A DNA stretch of 5,072 nt, taken from assembly GCA_023489065.1 (NCBI GenBank), contig JAMDCL010000136.1, positions 1 through 5,072 of the forward strand, read 5' to 3'. The notes below the pieces were generated by a model. That model saw only the letters and a program-made list of their open reading frames with translations, ran no database searches and had not been told where the DNA came from. A program made the position numbers and the translations under genes. The DNA is from Deltaproteobacteria bacterium (GTDB lineage: Bacteria; JAMCPX01). Shown here piece after piece: positions 1 through 5,072 of the stretch; position 1 is the first letter of the stretch, and every line of letters starts with the position of its first letter.

Positions 1-1
1 C

Positions 2-832
2 GGCATGAGAAAAGTTTACGGTGATATCCTCGATAAAAACGTACTCAAAGAAACCTTCGAATCTTGCGACCTGATCTATCATTGCGCCGCAGTCGTGAAC
101 GGCGGCAAAAAGAAGATGATGCTGGTCAATGTGCGCGGGACAGAAGCGGTATGCGAGGTTGCCCGCGACATGCATATAAAAAAAATGATCTACCTGAGCT
201 CCATTGCTGTCATAAGCGGCAATGACGGGCCATATCCTTTAACAGAGACACTCCCGTATGCCGCTTACAATGACTACGGCATTTCAAAGATAGAATCGGA
301 AAAAGTGGCAAGGGAGTTTATAAAGAGCGGATTGAATACAGCTATCATACGCCCATCGGCGGTCTACGGCCGGGACGAACCGCATGTTTTGTCCAGGATC
401 CTGAAACTCTCTCAACTCGGGATTCTGCCGCTTGCGGGCAAAGGACGTGTTCAATGGCAATTGATCCATATTGACGATCTTACGGATTTTTTGATCTCCA
501 TAATAAACAATGAGAACGCTTACAATGATATATTCAATGTTTCATCCGATGAAACCATCGAGATGATAAACCTTTACAGGCTCATAACGACATTCACGCA
601 CAAAGGTATGATAATCCATATACCGATATGGCTCCTCAAGCTCATGGCAGGGGTTGCCGATCTGCCGTTCGTAGTACAGGGTAAAAGACCGTTCATGAAC
701 AAGGTCAAATTTTTCGAACGGAATCATACGTACGACACAACAAAGGCACGGAATCTCCTCGGGCTTGTAACACGTACCACCTTGCAGCAGGGGCTGTCGC
801 AGATATACGGCGCAGCCCCCGTCCGTCCTTGA
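2..832 (+). CDS. Extended SDR / NAD-dependent epimerase-dehydratase or 3beta-HSD-like protein, 5'-truncated by window edge
   Basis: A Rossmann-fold oxidoreductase of the extended short-chain dehydrogenase family, probably acting on a sugar nucleotide, steroid-like or isoprenoid alcohol; the substrate cannot be read from the sequence. The frame is open to the left edge, and the GxxGxxG dinucleotide motif expected about 55-60 residues earlier is absent, so the ATG at position 5 is an internal methionine and the gene starts upstream. Numbering from that Met: the strand-4 motif IYHCAA (24-29), the catalytic serine region YLSS (63-66), the catalytic pair Y91-GIS-K95, the conserved RPSAVYG (116-122) that follows strand 6, HIDDL (155-159) and a C-terminal KARNLLGL (247-254). 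This order is diagnostic of the extended SDR family. A hydrophobic patch IPIWLLKLMAGVADL (206-220) resembles the membrane-associating region of 3beta-HSD-type members. It ends in TGA, convergent with the lipoprotein gene and separated from it by 23 bp. Family is confident, substrate unknown. Confidence 0.9.
   Translation, partial: GMRKVYGDILDKNVLKETFESCDLIYHCAAVVNGGKKKMMLVNVRGTEAVCEVARDMHIKKMIYLSSIAVISGNDGPYPLTETLPYAAYNDYGISKIESEKVAREFIKSGLNTAIIRPSAVYGRDEPHVLSRILKLSQLGILPLAGKGRVQWQLIHIDDLTDFLISIINNENAYNDIFNVSSDETIEMINLYRLITTFTHKGMIIHIPIWLLKLMAGVADLPFVVQGKRPFMNKVKFFERNHTYDTTKARNLLGLVTRTTLQQGLSQIYGAAPVRP
790..819. other. GC-rich hairpin at the convergent gene junction
   Basis: Inverted repeat GGGGCTG(T)CGC / GCGCAGCCCC: ten base pairs with one bulged T (797) and a 9-nt loop (801-809). 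It lies in the last codons of the SDR gene, just before its stop and about 37 bp beyond the stop of the opposing lipoprotein gene. No T-tract follows on either strand, so it is not a canonical intrinsic terminator. It could still slow polymerase or protect mRNA 3' ends between the two convergent genes, or simply reflect coding constraint. Confidence 0.35.
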
Positions 833-855
833 TCCGAAAACTGCATTCTCCCCGT

Positions 856-2556
856 CTACGGTAATGCGGACGCAGGCATCGTCCCGGTTGTATGGCTCAT
901 GATCCAGTTATATATCATCGCATCGACATTATCGCTGGTTAACGCCGGATCCGAGAGCAAAACATCGAGATGCGTATAATTTGGCATGATATGTATGTCG
1001 AAACCGCACGCTGTCCGAGGCTGGCCGCTGCAATTGCGTGCAGGCGGGAGCATACCCCTGTACTGATCAAAATCGGTTGAAGTCTGCTCGACACCGGCGC
1101 CTCCGCCGAATGCAATTACCGGTGCATCCATCTCCGGCGTATAGAGTACGTGCATGCCCTGCTGATACCTCCAATCGGTCGTTTGCGTGGGTCCGTAATC
1201 GCTTCCCATGACCATGGTGTCCAGCAGCAGCCTGGTCGGGAAATACCGCTCCGACATGGTCGTAGAGGTATTGGAAAGTACGGCCGCGAGGTCTGTGATG
1301 TTCGTTATATGGTTCTGGCTGTTCCATGTGTACGTCATGGTCCCGTTGTCCGTAGGCTCTGAAACAGTAATGCCGGGGAAGAACATGCTCGTTGTTGACG
1401 TTAAAGGACCGTTCGGGCTGCCCAGGGTCGCAGACATGATACTGATGGGATTGAAATTGCGGTCCATTGCAAACCCGAGCATTGCCTGGTTCGTTGCCTT
1501 AAATTGCGTATTACCGAGCAGGGCTGCAGCAATCAGGCCGAACTGGGGGATCCGGAGCATCGGTGACACCTGGGTGGGTTGAAGCAATGCATACATGCCT
1601 TCGATCTGAACAAAGGTAAACATGTTCAACAACATGGATTCCACGGTAGCCCCAAGCGAGCCCATGGCAGATCCAATCAAGCTCACGACCATGACATTAC
1701 CCGGGTTCTGCCGGATCTGATCCAGGCTCGGCATGGTAAAATTCATCCCGGATATGTTCTGGGGCATGCCGGTACCTGAGAGGTACTCCGACGCTGTCAC
1801 GGTTTGCATCATGCCAGAGCCTCCGCCGTCGAGCAGGACAACACCTGCTATGTTATCATACCCCGGTTCCGGCGAAGTTACCGGATCTCTGAACTCATAG
1901 CCTGCATAATCCTGTGCAATCCATGCACCAAGAGAATGGCCTCCGAGGAACACATTTGTCTTGCGGTATTGCCGGGGAATAAGCGATATGATGGTATTGA
2001 GGTCCCGTAATGTCATATCAAGCCCCCATTCAGACATGTAGGATACCGATGTTGTGGGCGGCACGCCTGCATAGGTTTTACCATCAATGGACACCCCGCT
2101 GAAATAATAGCCTAAGGCAAGAGAGGGGTCCTGCTTGTTCCATGCAGCCTGAATACCGGTAAAATCATTCAGGAGTACGGAGCGGCGGTCGACAGTCCAC
2201 ACCTCGATATCGCCCTTCCCCATCCCGACGATCGTTTTCGCCATGGTATCAAAATCGCCGGCGCCTCCCAAAAGCCCGGGCATGAGCACGAGGATTGCCT
2301 TGAGTTGCGCCGGTTCCGGATTGTAAGCGTATCGTGTGAACACCGCATAATTAAGCTGACTGGGCGTGGGCAAGCCGTCAGGGTTCGCCGCTACCGTAAA
2401 ATTCGTTTCAGCATGACAATTACTTACTGCTATGGCGGATGATTGAGTTGTACTACTGGTGCACACCAATAATGAAGATTGAGTTGTACTGCTGCTGGAA
2501 CATGCGGCCATCAGAGAAGCGATTAAACCTGCCGTGATTATAATCCTTAAGTTCAT
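856..2556 (-). CDS. Secreted lipoprotein with alpha/beta-hydrolase fold (esterase/lipase-like)
   Basis: A 566-residue exported hydrolase, probably cleaving an ester or lipid at the envelope. Residues 1-18 form a lipoprotein signal peptide (short N-terminus with R4, hydrophobic core, MAA) ending at lipobox Cys19. A Ser/Thr-rich linker containing a 12-residue duplication (20-40) follows. The fold begins at about 85: strand VLMPG with an oxyanion-type loop GLLGGAGDFD (94-103), then EVWTVDRRS (118-126). The nucleophile elbow is GHSLG (206-210, Ser208) after VFLG. The candidate catalytic acid is D243 in VVLLDGG or a residue near E490. The likely catalytic histidine is H529 in NYTHLDVL. About 320 residues separate Ser208 from H529, far more than a minimal hydrolase, implying a large lid or insertion (about 245-470). 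C509 and C517 could form a disulfide after export. The start is supported by a strong TAAGGAGG 4 nt upstream. It is transcribed away from the saccharopine-dehydrogenase-like gene. The exact substrate is unknown. Confidence 0.9.
   Translation of the reverse strand: MNLRIIITAGLIASLMAACSSSSTTQSSLLVCTSSTTQSSAIAVSNCHAETNFTVAANPDGLPTPSQLNYAVFTRYAYNPEPAQLKAILVLMPGLLGGAGDFDTMAKTIVGMGKGDIEVWTVDRRSVLLNDFTGIQAAWNKQDPSLALGYYFSGVSIDGKTYAGVPPTTSVSYMSEWGLDMTLRDLNTIISLIPRQYRKTNVFLGGHSLGAWIAQDYAGYEFRDPVTSPEPGYDNIAGVVLLDGGGSGMMQTVTASEYLSGTGMPQNISGMNFTMPSLDQIRQNPGNVMVVSLIGSAMGSLGATVESMLLNMFTFVQIEGMYALLQPTQVSPMLRIPQFGLIAAALLGNTQFKATNQAMLGFAMDRNFNPISIMSATLGSPNGPLTSTTSMFFPGITVSEPTDNGTMTYTWNSQNHITNITDLAAVLSNTSTTMSERYFPTRLLLDTMVMGSDYGPTQTTDWRYQQGMHVLYTPEMDAPVIAFGGGAGVEQTSTDFDQYRGMLPPARNCSGQPRTACGFDIHIMPNYTHLDVLLSDPALTSDNVDAMIYNWIMSHTTGTMPASALP
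2441..2499 (-). repeat. 36-bp-period imperfect direct repeat in the lipoprotein linker
   Basis: The 14-bp word GATTGAGTTGTACT occurs at 2441-2454 and again at 2477-2490. Extended to 23 bp (2441-2463 and 2477-2499) the copies differ at three positions. The period is 36 bp, exactly 12 codons, and the repeat encodes SSTTQSS twice (residues 22-28 and 34-40) directly after the lipidated Cys19. It looks like a local in-frame duplication that lengthened the flexible tether between the lipid anchor and the hydrolase domain. Confidence 0.8.
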
Positions 2557-2560
2557 AAAT

Positions 2561-2568
2561 CCTCCTTA
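2561..2568 (-). promoter_or_regulatory. Ribosome binding site of the lipoprotein gene
   Basis: On the minus strand this reads TAAGGAGG, an eight-base match to the anti-Shine-Dalgarno end of 16S rRNA, followed by ATTT and the ATG. It fixes the start of the lipoprotein at 2556 and so supports the signal-peptide reading. Confidence 0.85.
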
Positions 2569-2604
2569 TAGAGAAATCGGGTCTGATTCTTATCCTGAAT
2601 ATGG

Positions 2605-2633
2605 TTTATAGCATTATTATGATGCGGAAGGAA
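2605..2633 (-). promoter_or_regulatory. Candidate extended -10 promoter for the lipoprotein gene
   Basis: Read on the minus strand, 2605-2613 is TGCTATAAA: a TGn extension plus a -10 matching TATAAT at five of six positions. The hexamer 17 bp upstream (2628-2633, TTCCTT) is a poor -35, which an extended -10 can compensate for under sigma-70 rules. The predicted start near 2598 would leave a leader of about 42 nt containing the TAAGGAGG site. Assigned by eye only. Confidence 0.4.
2611..2625. promoter_or_regulatory. Imperfect 15-bp palindrome, possible operator
   Basis: GCATTATTATGATGC is symmetric at 12 of 14 non-central positions. It occupies most of the spacer of the predicted leftward promoter and starts inside its -10 extension, a position where a bound dimeric repressor would block RNA polymerase. 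It also contains TATTAT (2615-2620), a possible rightward -10. AT-rich intergenic DNA yields such symmetry by chance fairly often, so this is a candidate only. Confidence 0.25.
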
Positions 2634-2668
2634 GTGTTTTATATGACTTGCAATGGCTTAAATTTCTA

Positions 2669-2698
2669 TTGCCTTCTCTGCCACATCGATGGTATTTA
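2669..2698 (+). promoter_or_regulatory. Weak candidate promoter for the rightward three-gene set
   Basis: TTGCCT (2669-2674) could serve as a -35 and TATTTA (2693-2698) as a -10, spaced 18 bp, about 50 bp before the ATG at 2750. TATGCT at 2700-2705 is an alternative -10. Neither is close to consensus. The operon must start somewhere in the 193-bp divergent gap, but a rightward promoter near 2615-2620 is equally possible. Confidence 0.2.
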
Positions 2699-2738
2699 CT
2701 ATGCTACACTGCAAACCAAGAATATGGCTCACTCACAA

Positions 2739-2745
2739 AAGGAGG
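2739..2745 (+). promoter_or_regulatory. Ribosome binding site deciding the start at 2750
   Basis: AAGGAGG followed by CTGT and ATG. It selects the ATG at 2750 over an in-frame TTG at 2648 that would add 34 residues. Starting at 2750 places the Rossmann motif right at the N-terminus (MKFVVLGGAGDMG), as expected for this family. Confidence 0.88.
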
Positions 2746-2749
2746 CTGT

Positions 2750-3856
2750 ATGAAATTTGTCGTACTCGGAGGCGCTGGAGATATGGGGAGCGAGGTTGTT
2801 GCCGACCTTGCCCGGTTCTCACCTGAGAGCACGGTTCTGATCGTCGATCTCAGAAAGGACGTGGCAGAGAAAAAAGCAAAATCGATAGGCCTTCCCAACA
2901 TTGCGATAGAAACGTGCGATGTAAACAAACGAGACGATGTCCTGAGGATACTCAAAGGCGCACAAGTCGTTGTCAACTGTGTAGGACCTTTTTACAAATA
3001 CGAAAAGGTCATACTGCCTCTGGCGATTGAGGCCGGAACCGGTTATGTTGATATATGCGATGACCACGATGCAACCGAACGCGCACTCTCGTACAGCGAC
3101 ATGGCACGCTCGAACAATGTAACGGCCTTGATAGGTATGGGCTGGACACCCGGCATAACAAACGTGCTCGCACGGTACGGATCCGATAAACTCGATTCGG
3201 TTGAATCAATCAATATTTACTGGGTAGGCTCTATTGCCGATTCCGAAGGGCTTGCCGTCACAAAGCATGTGTTCCATGTCATCCAGGGCACAGCACCGAG
3301 CTATGAAGACCACCAGTGGATCGATGTGAATGCTTTGTCGGGCAATGAAGACGTACAGTTCCCGGATCCCATAGGTATACAAAATGCCTATTACGTGGGA
3401 CATCCCGAGCCCGTTACCATACCACGGTATATCAAGGGCGTATGCAATGTGACCTTAAAAGGTACCCTGCTCCCCAAGGACATCAACAAGCTCGGCAAGT
3501 TCCTCGTTGATACCGATGCAGTATCGACGGAAAAGAAGCTCCATGCAGTCAGCGAATTCCTGAGCGGAGACCTCGTCGTGCTTTCGAACATATTCGGCTC
3601 CAAGGACAAGCCCCTGCCGGTATCGGGACTGCGTGTCGATGTTCACGGGACCAAAGGCGGTAAACCAAAAGCATACGCGTGGGGAGCCATCGACAGTATG
3701 AGCAGGCTGACCGGTATACCGGCATCCATCGGGGCACAGATGATGGCAAAGGGCATGATCAAGCAGACCGGTGTAATCCCAGCAGAAGCATGCATACAAC
3801 CGGAACACTTTCTGCAAGAACTGAAAAAACGGGACATCGAAATTGAAGAGATGTAA
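2750..3856 (+). CDS. Saccharopine-dehydrogenase-like NAD(P)-dependent oxidoreductase
   Basis: A 368-residue cytoplasmic oxidoreductase of the saccharopine dehydrogenase / LYS9-like family. Members make or cleave a C-N bond between an amino acid and a keto acid or aldehyde using NAD(P)H, for example saccharopine or carboxynorspermidine. The Rossmann motif GGAGDMG lies at residues 7-13 with an acidic D33 at the end of strand 2, which favours NAD(H) over NADP(H). VVVNCVGPFYKY (73-84) matches the family's strand-4 'N-x-x-x-P' region, followed by YVDICDD (99-105). GMGWTPGITNVLAR (129-142) is the conserved 'G-x-x-P-G' segment that opens the second domain. The C-terminus GVIPAEACI...FLQELKKRDI (341-362) is the characteristic ending of the family. 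Length fits the usual 370-400 residues. It leads a compact operon: 9 bp to the SCP2 gene, whose Shine-Dalgarno overlaps this stop. Family is confident. The substrate is not, and partnership with an SCP2 protein makes classical lysine metabolism uncertain. Confidence 0.92.
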   Translation: MKFVVLGGAGDMGSEVVADLARFSPESTVLIVDLRKDVAEKKAKSIGLPNIAIETCDVNKRDDVLRILKGAQVVVNCVGPFYKYEKVILPLAIEAGTGYVDICDDHDATERALSYSDMARSNNVTALIGMGWTPGITNVLARYGSDKLDSVESINIYWVGSIADSEGLAVTKHVFHVIQGTAPSYEDHQWIDVNALSGNEDVQFPDPIGIQNAYYVGHPEPVTIPRYIKGVCNVTLKGTLLPKDINKLGKFLVDTDAVSTEKKLHAVSEFLSGDLVVLSNIFGSKDKPLPVSGLRVDVHGTKGGKPKAYAWGAIDSMSRLTGIPASIGAQMMAKGMIKQTGVIPAEACIQPEHFLQELKKRDIEIEEM

Positions 3857-3862
3857 GGAGGT
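3854..3862 (+). promoter_or_regulatory. Ribosome binding site of the SCP2 gene, overlapping the upstream stop codon
   Basis: TAAGGAGGT is a nine-base perfect complement to the 16S rRNA 3' end, and its first three bases are the stop codon of the dehydrogenase gene. The ATG follows after TATC counted from AAGGAGG. Terminating ribosomes would sit directly on the re-initiation site, favouring coupled and roughly stoichiometric synthesis of the two proteins. Confidence 0.85.
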
Positions 3863-3865
3863 ATC

Positions 3866-4219
3866 ATGGTCTCACTGGAAACACTGATAAACACGCTCAA
3901 TACATTTGTAAAGAAAGTCAATGAAAACATGACACTGAAGAAGATCCTGAAGGGTTGGTCAAAGCTCATGGTCGTCAGGACAAAAGACCCCGAAGCTGTC
4001 GCCACCCTGAAGATAGAGAAGGGATCGGTGGTTGACGTGAAACTCGAGGACACTCCGAATGCGGACATAACCCTATCCGCAAATGCGGACGTCATCAATG
4101 ATATCTTTACCGGCAAGGCAAATCCCTCGAGGCTGTATCTTGACGGCACCTTAAAGGTATTTGCCTCACAAAAGGACCAGATGGTCCTTGATTCCATTGT
4201 TGACATCGTTTGGAAATAA
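3866..4219 (+). CDS. Small stand-alone SCP2 (sterol carrier protein-2) domain protein
   Basis: A 117-residue soluble protein consisting of little more than an SCP2 domain, a fold with a hydrophobic tunnel that binds sterols, fatty acids, acyl-CoA or other hydrophobic ligands. The N-terminal helix (about 1-35) is followed by strands VVRTKDPEAVATLKI (36-50) and GSVVDVKLED (53-62). The family's most recognisable stretch follows: ADITLSANADVINDIFTGK (66-84), NPSRLYLDGTLKVFAS (86-101), then a closing helix to VDIVWK. The '-TGK-x-NP-...-G-x-LK' pattern is typical of SCP2. No signal peptide or membrane segment is visible, so it is cytoplasmic. It lies between the saccharopine-dehydrogenase-like gene and the permease with gaps of 9 and 2 bp. 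Bacterial SCP2 proteins of this size often accompany lipid or acyl-CoA genes. Its role with an amino-acid-type dehydrogenase is unknown, and it may be a ligand carrier or accessory subunit. Confidence 0.87.
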   Translation: MVSLETLINTLNTFVKKVNENMTLKKILKGWSKLMVVRTKDPEAVATLKIEKGSVVDVKLEDTPNADITLSANADVINDIFTGKANPSRLYLDGTLKVFASQKDQMVLDSIVDIVWK

Positions 4220-4221
4220 CC

Positions 4222-5072
4222 ATGCCGCAGCTAAAAAAAGCACTTCACATGAGGACGCTTGTATCGGCAAGCGCGGGTATTGCTCTCGCTTCAAGCGACT
4301 TCCCCGCACTGATAAAGGCTGCCTCTCAGGTCGGAGGCTGGGCAATCGTATTCGTGATTATAGGTGCAGGTCTTATTACCGGTCTGGTCGCTTTATCGTT
4401 TGCAGAGCTTGCCGGCATGTATCCCACTGCTGCCGGTGTGCGGGTATACACGAAGAAGGCCTTCGGCGATACTCCTTCGCTCACGATAACCATCTTCTAT
4501 GTGTTCTTCTCCATCATTATAGCCTCTGCCGAGACCTATATCTTTTCAGCCGTGCTCCACGCGCTGTCCCCTGCCCTGTCGGCACGGTTGTGGGTGCTCA
4601 TATTCCTCATCGTCGCAATCGTTATGAACATCCTCGGTGTCGAGATAGCAGGTGCCTTACAGGACATACTCACGTATGTGATGTTTGCGGGCATCATAGG
4701 ATTGTCCCTCTATGCGATATTTTCGTCACGCTTCAGCGTTGCATCCGTACCCTTTGCACCGTCAGGCATCGGAGGGTTCGGTACCGCCGTTGCAACAGCC
4801 ATATTCGTTTATACGGGCTTTGAATGGACAACACCCCTTGCCGAAGAGGTGGCATCGGGCAAATCGGTACTTTCGTACTCCCTGCCCATATCCGTAGGAC
4901 TGCTGACGGTAACGTTTGCACTCTTTGCCTACGCCACGATGGGGATATTACCGCTCAACCAGGCTGTCCATTCACCGATCCCGCATCTGATCTTCGGACA
5001 AACACTGGCAGGAAAGGCCGGGCTTTATATCATGGCCGGCATCAGTTTCCTTGCAACCATGATACCTCCTTA
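4222..5072 (+). CDS. APC-superfamily amino acid/polyamine/organocation permease, 3'-truncated by window edge
   Basis: An inner-membrane secondary transporter of the APC superfamily (AA_permease_2-like). The first 283 residues are visible with no stop before the window end; full members have about 430-500 residues and 12 helices. Hydrophobic helices are at about 12-31 (TM1), 40-62, 86-113, 122-139, 147-168, 186-203 (TM6), 221-243 and 266 onward, giving TM1-TM8. Family signatures are the TM2 end with its loop, SFAELAGMYPTAAGVRVYTKKAFG (59-82), and the TM6 unwound region FVYTGFE followed by LAEEV (195-210). TM1 reads SASAGIALASSDF, lacking the usual glycine-rich GxG motif that contacts substrate carboxylates. 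The ATG lies 2 bp after the SCP2 stop; only a weak GGA (4212-4214) precedes it, so translation probably depends on coupling. ATG at codon 10 (4249) is an alternative start without a better ribosome site. Substrate not predictable; an amino acid or amine is plausible given the dehydrogenase upstream. Confidence 0.9.
   Translation, partial: MPQLKKALHMRTLVSASAGIALASSDFPALIKAASQVGGWAIVFVIIGAGLITGLVALSFAELAGMYPTAAGVRVYTKKAFGDTPSLTITIFYVFFSIIIASAETYIFSAVLHALSPALSARLWVLIFLIVAIVMNILGVEIAGALQDILTYVMFAGIIGLSLYAIFSSRFSVASVPFAPSGIGGFGTAVATAIFVYTGFEWTTPLAEEVASGKSVLSYSLPISVGLLTVTFALFAYATMGILPLNQAVHSPIPHLIFGQTLAGKAGLYIMAGISFLATMIPP

Noticed and set aside
790..832. Intrinsic terminator for the SDR gene
   Set aside because: The hairpin is real but followed by CGTCCGTCC rather than a T-tract and lies inside the coding region, so I list it only as a hairpin.
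1208..1582. 124-codon open frame on the + strand opposite the lipoprotein gene
   Set aside because: It is antisense to a convincing hydrolase with signal peptide and catalytic motifs, and has no recognisable features of its own.
2648..2749. 34-residue N-terminal extension of the dehydrogenase from a TTG codon
   Set aside because: No ribosome binding site precedes it; the ATG at 2750 has AAGGAGG 4 nt upstream and starts exactly at the Rossmann strand.
2557..2749. Riboswitch, tRNA or small RNA gene in the divergent gap
   Set aside because: No cloverleaf, conserved riboswitch core or strong stem series is visible; the region reads as promoter DNA and leaders.
3643..4206. 187-codon open frame on the minus strand spanning the dehydrogenase and SCP2 genes
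   Set aside because: It lies antisense to two well-supported genes and shows no domain; the Ser/Phe/Met-rich composition is a reverse-frame artefact.
4161..4823. 220-codon open frame on the + strand overlapping the permease
   Set aside because: Its translation is rich in Arg, Cys and His with no family pattern, while another frame gives a clear multi-helix APC permease. It is an out-of-frame shadow.

Overview
This window is ordinary bacterial coding DNA: five protein genes, two cut by the window edges, and no RNA gene, insertion sequence or CRISPR array that I could recognise. Base composition is moderate (about half G+C by eye). Three of the four visible starts have a near-perfect Shine-Dalgarno sequence (AAGGAGG, 4 nt, ATG). 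A lipobox protein points to a Gram-negative envelope. The gene mix (SCP2-domain protein, saccharopine-dehydrogenase-like enzyme, extended SDR) would fit an environmental, possibly anaerobic deltaproteobacterium-like lineage, but that is a guess from gene content and not a sequence match.

Layout. Positions 2-832 (+) hold the C-terminal three quarters or more of an extended short-chain dehydrogenase / sugar-epimerase / 3beta-HSD-like protein whose N-terminal nucleotide-binding motif lies outside the window. It converges, with a gap of only 23 bp, on a 566-residue secreted lipoprotein of the alpha/beta-hydrolase (lipase/esterase-like) fold at 856-2556 (-). A GC-rich hairpin lies at the end of the first gene. 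A 193-bp divergent intergenic region (2557-2749) holds the lipoprotein's ribosome binding site, a good extended -10 for it with an overlapping imperfect palindrome, and a weaker promoter candidate for the rightward genes.

Rightward from 2750 is a compact gene set: a saccharopine-dehydrogenase-like NAD(P)-dependent oxidoreductase (2750-3856), a small stand-alone SCP2 lipid-carrier-like protein (3866-4219), and an APC-superfamily amino-acid/polyamine/organocation permease (4222 to beyond 5072). The gaps are 9 bp and 2 bp, so they are very probably one transcript. The stop codon of the first sits inside the Shine-Dalgarno of the second. The third has almost no Shine-Dalgarno of its own and is likely translated by coupling.

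How they might work together (inference): the permease and the dehydrogenase suggest uptake and redox conversion of an amino acid or related amine. The SCP2 protein between them is the odd partner, because SCP2 domains usually bind sterols, fatty acids or acyl-CoA. Either the dehydrogenase acts on a lipid-linked substrate, or the SCP2 fold has been recruited for another small hydrophobic ligand. This three-gene association is the most interesting signal here. I see no strong evidence of a wholly new system.
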